Shown here one piece after another: positions 17,336 to 26,982 of a DNA stretch of 64,000 bases. Position numbers and translations under genes: made by a program. The DNA is taken from contig NZ_CP122458.1 in NCBI RefSeq assembly GCF_032598905.1, positions 9,883,001-9,947,000 on the forward strand, in the 5' to 3' direction. The stretch comes from Streptomyces sp. 11x1 (GTDB taxonomy: Bacteria > Actinomycetota > Actinomycetes > Streptomycetales > Streptomycetaceae). Each line of letters opens with the position of its first letter. Positions within the stretch are counted from its first letter, which is position 1. A model generated the notes under the pieces. The model was given only the letters and a program-made list of their open reading frames with translations. It ran no database searches and was not told where the DNA came from.

Positions 17336-18739
17336 CTACTGCCCGGCCGTGAGGACGTACGTGTTGAGGTTTCCGACGGTCGTCAGCGGTGACGGTGAAC
17401 CCAGCTCGTAGCGGTCCACGGCGAGGTAGTTGGGCTTCTTGCGCGCGGCCGGGGTGCAGAAGTTCTGCGCCCGGTTGCCCAGTTTGGCGTTGTCCGTCTC
17501 CGCCGTGCCGCTCATCGTGTAGTCGCGGAAGTGGTTCATCACGAACAGCGGGTGGAAGGCGGCGGAGCCCGTGGTGAGCGGTCTGGCGGTGCCCCAGCGG
17601 CTGTAGCAGGACCAGTCGGAGCCGCCGAGCCCGCCGCCCATGGACCAGTAGTTCTCGACGGTCCACTCACGCTGGTACATCACCCCGAACGTGTCACGGG
17701 TGACGTAGCCGGCGGAGGTGTCGCTCGCCCGGGTGCGGTCGCTGAAGATCAGCAGCTGCTTGCCCCGGGCCGCGAGGTCCGCCATCCTCGGCCAGCCGCT
17801 CGTCGCCACACCCTCCTGGTCCGGCCGGTACAGCACGTCGGACAGACCGCTCACGGACGCCAGCGACGACTTCAGCACCTCCGAGGAGGTGTAGTCCTCC
17901 AGGAAGACGGTGACGAACTGACCCGGGTTGGCCTTGAGGAAGGTGACCATGCGCTGGAGGTCGGTGGCGAGCGGTACCGGGTTGCTCACCCCGTCACAGC
18001 TGTTGTGGCAGAGCATCGCCTGCCCGGACACAGCGTACGCGTCCAGCATGAACCCCCGTACGCCGTCGGTGAGTTGGCGGCCCACACCCCGTGCCTGGTT
18101 CGGGAACAGACTGACGGGGAACGACGCGAAGTTGCCGTCGGCCCCGTTCGCGTAGGCGTTGTGCGAGGTGAGGAACGAGACCTGGTCGAGCGTGCGGGTG
18201 TCGGCGGAGGGCATGGGCGACGTCGCGTACGACACCGGCGTGAGGTGCCAGCGGGCGTAGGAGCCGTTCGACCCGACCTGCACGAGGGCGGCGTCGGAGG
18301 ACGCGCCCGTCAGGTACTGCGAGGTTCCCGGCACACCGATGGTGTACGTGCTGTTCGCGGCCTCGGTGACTGTCCACGTGGTGCCGTCCGCGCCGCAGGT
18401 CGCGGTCACCGCGGAGGTGCCGCCGCGTCCGAGGCAGATCCCCGACTGGTCGGTGCTGCGCAGCTGGTGGCCACCGGTGACCGCGACGGGCGTCCACTGT
18501 TGGTGGTCCTCGTTGCCCTTGGGGTTGTGCGCGGCGACCGTACCGCCGGAGGCCGCCGCGTTCAGGCCGGTGACGGAGTTCTGCAGGTACACCGCGTACG
18601 TGGGGACGGCCGCGGCGGCGGGGCCCGAGACCGCGACGGGCACGCCCAGGGCGAGCACGGCGACCGCGCAGAGGGCGCGGGCGCGGACACGAGGGCGCGA
18701 ACGAGGACGGCGACGGGGGCGGGGACGGGTCTGACTCAC
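17336..18739 (-). CDS. Secreted phosphatidylinositol-specific phospholipase C X-domain protein
   Basis: A 467-residue exported protein. The arginine-rich N-terminus is followed by a hydrophobic core and an Ala-rich cleavage site (about residue 43). Residues about 48-175 form a ricin-B/RICIN-like beta-trefoil-looking segment with HQQW, so possibly a lectin-type module. The PI-PLC X domain follows, with the first catalytic histidine in FLTSHNAYAN near residue 197 and the second in MLCHNSC near residue 243. It would cleave phosphatidylinositol or GPI-type lipids outside the cell. The GTG start has GGAAGG upstream. It is monocistronic and followed by a hairpin. Confidence 0.88.
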   Translation of the reverse strand: MSQTRPRPRRRPRSRPRVRARALCAVAVLALGVPVAVSGPAAAAVPTYAVYLQNSVTGLNAAASGGTVAAHNPKGNEDHQQWTPVAVTGGHQLRSTDQSGICLGRGGTSAVTATCGADGTTWTVTEAANSTYTIGVPGTSQYLTGASSDAALVQVGSNGSYARWHLTPVSYATSPMPSADTRTLDQVSFLTSHNAYANGADGNFASFPVSLFPNQARGVGRQLTDGVRGFMLDAYAVSGQAMLCHNSCDGVSNPVPLATDLQRMVTFLKANPGQFVTVFLEDYTSSEVLKSSLASVSGLSDVLYRPDQEGVATSGWPRMADLAARGKQLLIFSDRTRASDTSAGYVTRDTFGVMYQREWTVENYWSMGGGLGGSDWSCYSRWGTARPLTTGSAAFHPLFVMNHFRDYTMSGTAETDNAKLGNRAQNFCTPAARKKPNYLAVDRYELGSPSPLTTVGNLNTYVLTAGQ

Positions 18740-18968
18740 GGGGTTCCTTCCGCTGCGGGCACACGGGGGTTGATGTCAGAGGCATGACACACCGAGGGGC
18801 GGGTCGCGCACCAGTCCCGAGGCGTGAAGTCCTCATGGGCGCGAACGCGCCGTTGTGTGGCGGGACTTGAGCCAGCGTCGCCTCCTGGTTCGTGTTTCAA
18901 TCAAGTCTTGGCGATTCCGTGGAGAAGATCTGTTTAAATTCTGAAACCCGTTCGAAGAGAGACCACGC

Positions 18969-19901
18969 GTGAGTGAACCGACAGCCCCTGTCTGCCCGCA
19001 GTGCGGAACGCCCCGGGCGACGGACGGCACCCCGGCCTGTTCCTGCGGCCGCCGCGCGTCGGAAGCTCATCGGGACGTGCGCGCGGCACAGGCCGAGGCC
19101 GCCGAGGACTTCGACCCGGTGCGCATACGCCCGTTCGTACAGGTCGGCGACTACGACGGCGAGCCGCACGGCACACCGTCGTCGGTCGAGGAGCTGCCCC
19201 CCACCACCGGTGAGGCCGCGCGGGCCGCGGCCGACGTTCCGACACCGGTCGACGACGTGGACGTTGACGCACACGCACAGCGCTCGGACGGGCGGGAGTC
19301 GGGTGGTCGGCGTCGTCGTCGGGTGGCGCTGGCCGCCGGGGTGGGAGCCGCCGCGGCCGCCGTCCTGGTGACCGGCGGGATCATCGGCGGCCTCTTCTCC
19401 TACGACGCACCGTCGCGGGACGGCTCGGACCCCGACGACATCAGGGCCGGCATCCCGGACGCGGCGGCCGCCCAGGAGGCGTCGCGGTCGGCGACCCCGT
19501 CCCCCACGGGCTCCACGGCGTCCCCGTCCGGCACCGCGTCCACCTCGCCCGGGGCGACCCCGACCACGACCTCGACCGAGGCGACGCCCGGCCCGTCGGC
19601 CAGCCTGACCAGGGACCCCTCGGGAGGCGACGCCACGCTGACGGCGGCCCCCTCGCCCACCGCCCCCGACGGGCCGCCTCCCGTCCTCGGTCTCGGCGAC
19701 CGGGGCGCGGAGGTCACCGAACTCCAGCTCCGCCTCCGCCAGGTCGGCCTGTACAACGGCGACGCCGACGGCGACTACGACCGTGAGGTCCAGAGCGCGG
19801 TCCGCGGCTACCAGCTGACGCGTGTCCTCCTGGAGGACGAGTCGGGCGTGTACGGCGAGGCCACCCGCGCCTCCCTCGAATCCGAGACCACGGAACCGTG
19901 A
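18969..19901 (+). CDS. Membrane-anchored peptidoglycan-binding protein with zinc ribbon
   Basis: 310 residues, starting at GTG 18969. The order is: a short N-terminal zinc-ribbon-like segment (CPQCG, then CSCG); an acidic cytosolic stretch; a basic patch RRRRR and one transmembrane helix at about residues 118-140; a long Ser/Thr/Pro linker of the wall-spanning kind; and a C-terminal PG_binding_1 domain (LGLGDRGAEVTELQLRLRQVG) that should bind peptidoglycan. The topology is inside N-terminus, outside C-terminus. It may sense or anchor to the cell wall. It converges with the TPR gene. No operon partner. Confidence 0.85.
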   Translation: MSEPTAPVCPQCGTPRATDGTPACSCGRRASEAHRDVRAAQAEAAEDFDPVRIRPFVQVGDYDGEPHGTPSSVEELPPTTGEAARAAADVPTPVDDVDVDAHAQRSDGRESGGRRRRRVALAAGVGAAAAAVLVTGGIIGGLFSYDAPSRDGSDPDDIRAGIPDAAAAQEASRSATPSPTGSTASPSGTASTSPGATPTTTSTEATPGPSASLTRDPSGGDATLTAAPSPTAPDGPPPVLGLGDRGAEVTELQLRLRQVGLYNGDADGDYDREVQSAVRGYQLTRVLLEDESGVYGEATRASLESETTEP

Positions 19902-19994
19902 CCCCCACCTCCCACGTGAGCCGCGGGCCGTGCCCCGCGTGCCGTCAGCCGTGCCTCCGGAGCCGTCGCCCGTCCGCGTGCCGTACCCCCTCCC

Positions 19995-22900
19995 TCACGG
20001 GGACGCGGTGGTGAGGTGGCGGCGGGCCTGGTCCGCCGTGTCGCTGTGGGGGAACTGCTCGGCGATCTGCTGCCAGATGTCGCGGGCACGGTCGACGCCC
20101 TCGGGGTCGTCGCGCGCTTCGAGGGTCAGGGCGAGGTGCGCCCACTGACGGGCATGGCCACCGGAGTGCTCGACGGCGTCCTGGAGGAGGTCGACGGCCT
20201 CCTCCAGGCGCCCCTGCCGGTAGGCGATCCAGCCGCAGGCGTCCTCGCACAGGGCCATCCGACCGGGCTCCAGCACCTGTCGCGCACTCTTCAGGGCACC
20301 CTCCGCCAGGAGCCGCGCCTCGTCCAGCCGGATGCCCTGCTCCGCGTAGAACATCGCGAGCCGCGCGGTGAGCGTGACCAGCGCGGCCCGCAGCGGAGGT
20401 TCCTCGTCCGTGCCGTGGAACGCCTCCAGCCGGGCCGCGCAGGCGTCCTGCGCCTCGATCAGCTCCTGCTCCACCTCCCACGGCTGCTCCCGCCCGGCGA
20501 TCAGACGGGCGATCAACTCGTGGTGCCGGCCCGCCCCCGACCGGCTCGCGGTGTCACCGATCGAGCGCAGCGCGACGACCGCGTCGTCCGAGCGGCCCAG
20601 CAGATCGAGGACGTCGGCCAGCTCCTCGTGCATCCGGGCCTCCAGGTCCGCGCTCAGGGACGCCTCCAGCGTGGCGTCGGCCAGCTCCTCCCGCGCCCGC
20701 TCCAGCAGTACGGCGCGCTCGTCGCCCTGCGTGGTCTGCGCCCGTCGCCGATGGGTGACGGCCAGTTCGAGGCGCGCCAGGTCCCGCTGCTCCCCGGCCG
20801 GGAGCAGCTCGATCAGCCGCAGGAGGGTCTGCTCCGCCAGGTCGTACTGGGCCCGCTGGTCGCGGTACAACCGCGCCAGGGTGAACCGTGGATACGCGTA
20901 CAGCGGCGCCAGCTTCAGCGCGTCCCGGCAGTCCCGCACGGCGTCGCTCGCCCGCCCCTGCCGTACGTACACCGCAGCCCGCCCCGCGAGGGCCCGCGCC
21001 CTGGTGGGCAGGTCCGGCGGCTCGGCGGACAACTCCGTCAGCCGTTCCTGGCCCCGGCGCCCCGAGCGGTAGCGCGGACACACGGTCTTCGGCGCCCGGT
21101 CGAGAACGGCGTCGTACTGCGCGACGGCCCGCCGGTAGCTCTCCGCGGCCGACGCCCCGTGCTCGGCGTCGGACAGCGAGTCGCCGAGGGCCGCGTGCGC
21201 GTCGCCGAGGTCGACGTTCCACTGCGGCGGTGCCTCCAGCCCGGCCGGCGGACCCTCCCGGACCGCACGGGTCAACTCCTCGACCGCCGCAGCCCAGTGG
21301 CGACGCTGACAATCGGAGGGCCGGATCAGTCCGGCGAGCGCCCCCTGCAACAGCCCGATCTCCCGCGCGGCCAGGGAGACCTCGGGCGCGGACGTGCCCG
21401 GCGAGGCCCGCAGCGACTCGATCTCGGCCAGCGCCTCCCGCAGCCCGCCTTCGTCGAAGTGCTGCTGCGCTTCCCGGGCATGGGCCCAGGCGCGCGCCCA
21501 GCGCAGGGCGAAGGGCTTCTTCCGGGCCGGAGCCTTCGCACAGGCCGGCCGCACGGATCCGTCGGCGCCGCCCTCGACCACTGGGCCGACACCGCTGTGA
21601 TCGGAAGGGTCGGCGTGGTCGTCGTCCTCGGTGGCGCCGTACTGCGACGGCCAGTACGCGTTGACGATCCGCCGTACGTCCTCGCGGCCGGGTTCGAGAG
21701 CCAACGCCATGCCCGCGAGGCCCCGGGCGGCGAACTGGTTCCCCCTCCAGAACATCTGGTTGACGGCGAGCAGCAGCCAGGCCTCGGCGTCGTCGGGGTG
21801 CTGGTGCGCGGCGACGGTGAACAGGGCGCTCGCCAGTTCCCGCGTGCCACCGGCCTCCGGTGATCCGGCCGCGAACAGCCCGACGTCCCGGACCGCCACA
21901 TGGTGGTTCTGCGGGTCCCGCTGGATCGCCTCCAGACACGCGAAGAGCGCGCCCTCACGGTTGTGCCGCTGCAGCATGCGCCCCCGCAGCGCGTGCAGCT
22001 CGGCCATGTCGGGCGCCCAGCGGATGGCCGTACGGATGTACCGGTCGGCCTTCCGCCGGGCCCGGCGCCCCGACCGGTCGCAGGCGTCCCCGGCGAGCCG
22101 GAACCAGCACTCGGACCGCATCGCGACGACGTGCGCGATCCGCTCGGTCAACGGCCGTACCGCCAACTCGTCGCCGTCCAGAACCAGTCGGTGGGCCCGT
22201 TCGTCGACCAGGTCCTGCTCGGTGCGGCGGAAGTGCCGCAGCGCCTCGCGCACCTTGGCGTCGGCCGGCCCCGTCCCGGTCCCGGTCGGCCCCGATCCGG
22301 CGAGGGCCGCGCCCGACTCGACGGGCTGTCTCCGCTCGGCGTCCTGGCGCAGCAGGGTCACCCCGAGCCAGTACGAGGCGAGCGCGGCGTCCATGGGGTG
22401 ACCGTCGGCGGCCTGGCGCAGGGCGCTGCGGGCCGACTGGGCCGCCTGGTCGAGGAGTTCGGCCCGCTTCGGTGCCTCGACGTCCGGGTGCTCGGCCTGT
22501 TCGAGCGCGGCTCTGGCGAGCTGGATGCGGGCGGGAGCGAGGGTCGGGTCGAGGGTGACGGCCTTCTGCCACATCAGCGTGGCCGCGCTGCGCACCACGG
22601 CCGAGGCCCGGAGCCCGATGTCGGTGCGGATGCGCCGCTGCTCCCGATAGACCAGCCCGAGGTTGTGGTACGCGGCGGCGTAGCCGGAGCTGTGCGAGAG
22701 CGCCGCGCGGAAGTGCTCCTCCGCTGCGTCGAGATGGTGCAGCAGTCCCTCGCGCTGGAACCGTTGGTAGCTCTCCAGACCGTCCACCAGGCGTTGGAAG
22801 CTGTCGACGTCGGCTCCCGACTCCGAGGCGCCGGGCCGGTCCAGTTCGATGCGGTGGGCCAACTCCCGGGCGAGGACGGCGCTGGCCCGGCGGATGTCGG

Positions 22901-23627
22901 CGTCGGCGGGGATGTCCGTCTGAGCCGACCAGGTGCGGCCGCCGTGGCCGGACTGGGAGGCGACGACCCGCAGCACCCCGTCGGTCTCCACCAGCGAACC
23001 CTGCAGGGTCCGTCCGAAGGCGCGCTCCACGAGCGTGAGTACCGTGCCGACCTGGAGCTGCAACGGGCCCAGGGCGACCGTCCCGATCTCGGTCGCATTG
23101 ATGTCGCCGTGCAGCCCGGTCGTCGCGACACCGGACTTGAACGGCACCCGCGCCGACGACCGCAGCACCATCTCGCCCCGCTCGCCCGCCGGGTTGAGCA
23201 CATCGGCGGGGGTGATGAACGGCTCCTGTCTGACCAGCTCGGAGATCCGCTCGATCTCGCTGTGCAGCAGTTCGGCGAAGCCCGCCGCGATCTTGTCGAG
23301 CTCTCCCACGTCGTCCCCGGCGACGAGGTTCTTGAAGGAGAGGATCCGCACCGGTCGGGAACGCCGTCGGCTGACCGCCAGCAGCACGAGCACGACGGCC
23401 AGGACGAGCGCGATCCACTCCAGCGTGGACCACTGCGCGGAGACGTCCTGGATGACACCCGTCACGGCGAGGACGATCAGCGCGGCGGCCAGCGGCACGA
23501 AGGCCGAGTTGGCGGTGAGCGCGGTCCTGAGGAGCACGGCGATCCGCCGTGCCCGACGCGCCCCGGCCGGCGGCCACGACCACGCGACACGGCCTGTCTC
23601 CCGGACGAGATGCCTGAGCGAGGGCAT
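19995..23627 (-). CDS. Large TPR-repeat membrane protein
   Basis: A 1210-residue protein with two closely spaced hydrophobic helices near the N-terminus (about residues 30-62 and 68-86). It then has a soluble domain with an ISELV/PADVLNPAGE region, and from about residue 290 onward many helical tetratricopeptide-like units (for example AAYHNLGLVYREQ, AWLLLAVNQMFWRGNQF, GRAAVYVRQGRASDAV). TPR arrays bind partner proteins; here they would face the cytosol from a membrane anchor. No enzymatic domain is visible. It lies downstream of the encapsulin/terpene-cyclase chimera on the same strand, but a repeat element and 207 bases separate them, so it is probably a separate transcript. The function is unknown. 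Confidence 0.75.
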   Translation of the reverse strand: MPSLRHLVRETGRVAWSWPPAGARRARRIAVLLRTALTANSAFVPLAAALIVLAVTGVIQDVSAQWSTLEWIALVLAVVLVLLAVSRRRSRPVRILSFKNLVAGDDVGELDKIAAGFAELLHSEIERISELVRQEPFITPADVLNPAGERGEMVLRSSARVPFKSGVATTGLHGDINATEIGTVALGPLQLQVGTVLTLVERAFGRTLQGSLVETDGVLRVVASQSGHGGRTWSAQTDIPADADIRRASAVLARELAHRIELDRPGASESGADVDSFQRLVDGLESYQRFQREGLLHHLDAAEEHFRAALSHSSGYAAAYHNLGLVYREQRRIRTDIGLRASAVVRSAATLMWQKAVTLDPTLAPARIQLARAALEQAEHPDVEAPKRAELLDQAAQSARSALRQAADGHPMDAALASYWLGVTLLRQDAERRQPVESGAALAGSGPTGTGTGPADAKVREALRHFRRTEQDLVDERAHRLVLDGDELAVRPLTERIAHVVAMRSECWFRLAGDACDRSGRRARRKADRYIRTAIRWAPDMAELHALRGRMLQRHNREGALFACLEAIQRDPQNHHVAVRDVGLFAAGSPEAGGTRELASALFTVAAHQHPDDAEAWLLLAVNQMFWRGNQFAARGLAGMALALEPGREDVRRIVNAYWPSQYGATEDDDHADPSDHSGVGPVVEGGADGSVRPACAKAPARKKPFALRWARAWAHAREAQQHFDEGGLREALAEIESLRASPGTSAPEVSLAAREIGLLQGALAGLIRPSDCQRRHWAAAVEELTRAVREGPPAGLEAPPQWNVDLGDAHAALGDSLSDAEHGASAAESYRRAVAQYDAVLDRAPKTVCPRYRSGRRGQERLTELSAEPPDLPTRARALAGRAAVYVRQGRASDAVRDCRDALKLAPLYAYPRFTLARLYRDQRAQYDLAEQTLLRLIELLPAGEQRDLARLELAVTHRRRAQTTQGDERAVLLERAREELADATLEASLSADLEARMHEELADVLDLLGRSDDAVVALRSIGDTASRSGAGRHHELIARLIAGREQPWEVEQELIEAQDACAARLEAFHGTDEEPPLRAALVTLTARLAMFYAEQGIRLDEARLLAEGALKSARQVLEPGRMALCEDACGWIAYRQGRLEEAVDLLQDAVEHSGGHARQWAHLALTLEARDDPEGVDRARDIWQQIAEQFPHSDTADQARRHLTTASP

Positions 23628-23730
23628 GACGTCGCGCCCTTCTGCCGCGCCCCCTGTCCGTCAAGGACCCTCCTCGTTCCAGCGTGCGCCCGGAACCACC
23701 CAGCGGCAATTCAGCCCCCGGGGGCCGCTC

Positions 23731-23806
23731 CCCGCGCTCCTCCGGGGGCGCGGGGCTCAGGGGCGCGGGGACTGCGCGAACGGGGTCCGGGGCGGAGCCC
23801 CCGAGG
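23731..23806. repeat. Dispersed streptomycete intergenic repeat, copy 1
   Basis: GC-rich, hairpin-forming sequence with the core CAGGGGCGCGGGGACTGCG (23758-23776), followed by CGAAC. The same core appears in opposite orientation near 37.9 and 45.85 kb. Such sequences are frequent between genes in Streptomyces. It lies between the chimeric encapsulin gene and the TPR gene. Confidence 0.6.
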
Positions 23807-23834
23807 CTGTGACGGTGTCGGCCGACTCGGCGCG

Positions 23835-24818
23835 CTACCAGTAGTCGGGCAGGGAGTAGCGCTCGGTGTGGGTGGCGTGCCACTCGTGGTTGCCGGCCAC
23901 CCACGCGGCGAGCCCGGTGACGTAGCGCCCGCGCTGCTGGGAGGTCGCCGACAGGGCCGCGGACTCCTCCTCGAACGCCTCCATGATCCGGTTGTGGATC
24001 TCGACGGCCTCCAGATAGGCGGCCTTCAGCCCGCACCGCTCGTTCGCGGCGATGACGACGGGCAGATTGAGATGGCCCGGATCGTTCGACAGCTCCTTGG
24101 TGAAGGAGCACAGGTCGTTGACGATGGTGGCAGCGTTCCCGGCCAGCGCGGTGATCCGCTGGACCTCGGGCCGGGCGTACAGGGCCTTCGGCAACTCCCA
24201 GCCGTCCACGGCGTCGACCACCGACAGACAGGGCCGGACATCGGCCTCGCCCTTGCGGTTCATGGGCTTGCGCTGCCGCTCGGCGAACGCCTCGAACTGG
24301 GCCGCGAGGGAGGGCGTGCGCTCCACGAACGCCATCAGCACGTCCCAGTTGAGCGCCAGCACCACCCCGGCCGTCTCGGCCCGGACCGAGCTGAGCCACA
24401 GCGGGTCGGCGTGTCCGATGGCCTCGTCGCCCAGCCCGTCGCCGTCGCTGATGACGCCGAGGACCTCCTCCTCGCCGTACTTGCCGGTGGTGTACCGGGT
24501 GAACCTGCCGTGCACCACGAGATACGCCTCGGTCACCGGCTGCCCGGCGTCCACCAGCACCTGGCCGGCCCGAACCTCCCGCACCCGGAACCGGGCGGAG
24601 ATCTCCCTGAGGGCCGGGATGTCGGAGTAGCCGCGCAGCGCCGGGAGCTCGGTCAGGGTCTCCGGGATGACCTTGACGTCGTCGGCGCCGTTCTGGTCGA
24701 ACTGCACCCGGCCCCGGCCGATCCGCAGCTGCAGACGGCGGTTGACCCGGTAGGTGCCGCCCTTGACGTCCACCCACGGCAGCGTCCTGAGCAGCCAGCG
24801 CGAGGTGATGGCCTGCAT
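23835..24818 (-). CDS. Chimera: family 2B encapsulin N-terminus fused to terpene cyclase C-terminus
   Basis: The frame is open for 327 codons from the ATG at 24818. Residues 1-194 match what I know of family 2B encapsulin shell proteins: an N-terminal arm ([16 protein letters not shown]) and a cyclic-nucleotide-binding-like domain ([21 protein letters not shown], then [11 protein letters not shown]). From about residue 195 the protein is the last third of a 2-methylisoborneol-synthase-like terpene cyclase: [10 protein letters not shown], the NSE metal triad in [16 protein letters not shown], and the terminal [13 protein letters not shown]. The encapsulin HK97 shell fold and the cyclase aspartate-rich motif are both missing, so neither activity is expected. 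Upstream codons also encode encapsulin-like sequence, but the natural GTG start at 24939 is one base out of frame across a six-C run. In known loci the cyclase is the encapsulin cargo encoded next door, so a roughly 1.5 kb in-frame deletion explains the join. Confidence 0.8.
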   Translation of the reverse strand: MQAITSRWLLRTLPWVDVKGGTYRVNRRLQLRIGRGRVQFDQNGADDVKVIPETLTELPALRGYSDIPALREISARFRVREVRAGQVLVDAGQPVTEAYLVVHGRFTRYTTGKYGEEEVLGVISDGDGLGDEAIGHADPLWLSSVRAETAGVVLALNWDVLMAFVERTPSLAAQFEAFAERQRKPMNRKGEADVRPCLSVVDAVDGWELPKALYARPEVQRITALAGNAATIVNDLCSFTKELSNDPGHLNLPVVIAANERCGLKAAYLEAVEIHNRIMEAFEEESAALSATSQQRGRYVTGLAAWVAGNHEWHATHTERYSLPDYW

Positions 24819-24932
24819 CTGCGGTTCGGACTTGGCGGTCGTCGCGAGCTGCCGCGCGGCCCGGGTGCTGAGACTGGTGAAGTGCTGCTCGTCGGCGGGC
24901 TCCGGTGCGCTTTCGAAGGAGCTTACGGGGGG

Positions 24933-24949
24933 CGGTCACATTCCCTCCC
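24933..24949 (-). promoter_or_regulatory. Probable original ribosome site and GTG start of the encapsulin gene
   Basis: Read leftward, GGGAGGGA stands just before a GTG whose next codons are ACC GCC. A run of six C then throws the frame. With five C the frame would continue without a break into the encapsulin N-terminus. The present frame must therefore start later, at ATG 24818 or at a weak internal codon. Confidence 0.5.
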
Positions 24950-25569
24950 GAGAGGTGAGCGGATGTGCGTGGACGTACGGGGACGCGCCCGGACAAGGGC
25001 GGACACCGGACGCTGTGGAAACACGGGACTCGGGTGGCGCGCGTACGACGTGGTCGTGGACGGATGCCGAGGCGGTGGACGCCGGCGAGGTGGGGCGACA
25101 CGTGCGGATGGGCGGCGCCTGTCGCAGGTCAAGCCAGACAGGCGGGGCGGCCGGTCGGGGACGGCGTGAAAGGGGCGACTCGCGTCCCGGGGATGCGGAA
25201 ACCGCCGCCCGAGACAGAGCACCGGCCGGGCCGCGCCCACGCGCCCCTCGCCCACCTCCGACGACCGGCGCGGAGGGCGCACGAGGTGCGTGGCGGGGGA
25301 GCGTACGACGTGGCCGCGCGGAAGGTGCACGAGGGTGGGCCGCCCGGACGCCGCACGAGGCGGACCGATCGGAGGGGCGCGCCCCCGCCTGCACGACTGT
25401 GCGACATCCCGAGAGTTCCCCTGAGCCCCGCTGATCCTCCGGGCCCGTGGCCAGGGGGTTCTCCCTCCTTCGTGTGCTCTGCTGGCTTGTGACGTAACTT
25501 CGGGATTTTTGAAGCGTTCTCATCTCGTCCGACCGATTCGCAGTCGGGTCGAAGGCGAGGAGGCTCGGG
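24940..25569. other. 630-base intergenic stretch before the recombinase element
   Basis: No gene is supported here. The word GCGTACGACGTGG occurs twice (about 25037 and 25298), and CGCACGAGG-type motifs recur nearby. Just before the recombinase gene is an imperfect dyad CCGAC/GTCGG (about 25530-25552) and an AT-richer tract around 25495-25525 that could hold the promoter or the left boundary of the mobile element. Confidence 0.4.
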
Positions 25570-26649
25570 TTGGCGGCGCTGGCGGCCGTACGGGACCTGC
25601 GTGAGCACTGGGCGCCCGCGTCGGCGGAGGAGCTGGAGCGGTTCGAGACCGATGTGCTGTCCGGGTTCGTCCTCGCACGGGCCTCAGCGGGGCTGGCGGA
25701 CGGCACCATCCGCGGGGACGTCGGTCACCTGGATCAGATCAGGACCTGGTTTGGCCGACCCTTGTGGGACATGGAGCCCGCTGACGCGGACGTGTACTTC
25801 GGGAAGGTGCTGCGGAACTCGCCCAGCGGCACCCGGCTGGGCCGGTCGCAGGCGTTGAGCACGTATTTCATGTTCCTGGAGCTGCGGCACAAGGTCGAGA
25901 TCCATCGGATGACCGGCCGGGTGGTCGAGTGCCCGATCGACGAGATGAACCGGCCGCGCGGGGCCAAGGACGCCCAGCTGCGGATTCCGCCGAGTGAGCC
26001 GGAGATCGGGACGTTGTTCACCGGCTGGGGCGGCGAGCTGGCCACCTGCCGGAAGTTCGCCCCCACCGCCCGGAACTACACCGCCTCGAAGTTGATGTCC
26101 CAGGTCGGCCTGCGGGTGAGCGAAGCGTGTGGGCTCGACCTGGACGACATCAAGTGGGACCTGGGCCGCTTCGGCAAGCTCCACGTCCGCCATGGCAAGG
26201 GGGCCCGCGGCTCTGGACCGCGCGAGCGGATGGTTCCGCTGATCAATGGTGCCGACCGGACACTGCGGTGGTTCATCGAGGACGTGTGGGGCCAGTTCGA
26301 CGACGATCACACTCGCCCTGGTGCCCCGCTGCTCCCTTCCGAGCGCAAGAACACCGACGGCTCCGCGCGCCGGGTCGGCGACGACGCCCTGCGCAACGGG
26401 CTCGACAACGCGGTCCAGGCTCATCTGCCGAGTTGGACGGACAGGTTGACCCCGCACGTCCTGCGGCATTTCTGCGCGTCCCAACTCTACGGAAACGGGC
26501 TGGACTTGCTCGCAATCCAGGAGGTCTTAGGACATTCCTGGATCGCCACGACCATGCGGTATATCCACGTGCAGCAGACCCGGGTCGAGGACGCCTGGGT
26601 CGCCGGGATGGAACGGGCCGCGAAGCGGCTGGAAGGACTGGCCCGATGA
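25570..26649 (+). CDS. Tyrosine recombinase, first gene of a three-gene mobile element
   Basis: A 359-residue XerC/D-like recombinase with a complete catalytic set: the first arginine in GLRVSEA (about residue 180), lysine in the GKGARG hairpin, HVLRHFCAS (His and second Arg), GHSWI, and the nucleophile tyrosine in TTMRYIHV. The N-terminal SAM-like core-binding domain is also present. The TTG at 25570 is taken as the start because GAGGAGG lies directly upstream. The next gene begins inside its stop codon (ATGA). Size and arrangement recall TnpA of Tn554-type elements. Confidence 0.88.
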   Translation: MAALAAVRDLREHWAPASAEELERFETDVLSGFVLARASAGLADGTIRGDVGHLDQIRTWFGRPLWDMEPADADVYFGKVLRNSPSGTRLGRSQALSTYFMFLELRHKVEIHRMTGRVVECPIDEMNRPRGAKDAQLRIPPSEPEIGTLFTGWGGELATCRKFAPTARNYTASKLMSQVGLRVSEACGLDLDDIKWDLGRFGKLHVRHGKGARGSGPRERMVPLINGADRTLRWFIEDVWGQFDDDHTRPGAPLLPSERKNTDGSARRVGDDALRNGLDNAVQAHLPSWTDRLTPHVLRHFCASQLYGNGLDLLAIQEVLGHSWIATTMRYIHVQQTRVEDAWVAGMERAAKRLEGLAR

Positions 26650-26978
26650 GGTGGAACCTGCGGCTGACCGCCGCGAACAAGGGTATCTGGAAGGCGTCCG
26701 AGCTCCAGCGGAGCCTGGCCGAGCACGGCCTGGCGATCTCGGCCGGCAAGATGTCCGGGCTGTGGTCCGGCCAGCCGGTCTCGCTCAAGCTGGAGGACCT
26801 GGACGTCATCTGCGTGGTCCTCGGCTGCGAGATCGGAGACCTGCTGATCCCCGAACCGGAGAAGGTCCGCCGCCCGGGCCAGGCAGAGGAGACGGAACGG
26901 GCCGCGGTCGGCGCGGGAACCGCCGCACCGAAGGTGATCCCCAAGCGCCGGGACGGCCGGTCGCTGCCGCCGGAGTGA
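26646..26978 (+). CDS. Small XRE/Cro-type helix-turn-helix protein of the recombinase element
   Basis: 110 residues. The body is a Cro/C1-type HTH fold (KASELQRSLAEHGLAISAG, then SLKLEDLDVICVVLGCEIGDLL), the compact HTH variant with the LxxLCxxLxCxxGDLL pattern, and a charged tail follows. It sits between the two recombinase genes: its ATG overlaps the first gene's stop by four bases, and the next gene starts four bases after its stop. It may act as a directionality factor or a repressor, the role proposed for the small third protein in Tn554-like elements (inference). Confidence 0.75.
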   Translation: MRWNLRLTAANKGIWKASELQRSLAEHGLAISAGKMSGLWSGQPVSLKLEDLDVICVVLGCEIGDLLIPEPEKVRRPGQAEETERAAVGAGTAAPKVIPKRRDGRSLPPE

Positions 26979-26982
26979 TCCG

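Noticed and set aside
17015..17392. Short membrane-peptide gene
   Set aside because: Not called as a gene because its frame runs through a hairpin and into the opposing PI-PLC gene with low-complexity sequence; kept only as a remark.
24927..24932. Phase-variable expression through the six-C run
   Set aside because: Six bases is short for slippage, and the gene is already a chimera; a fixed mutation or read error is simpler.
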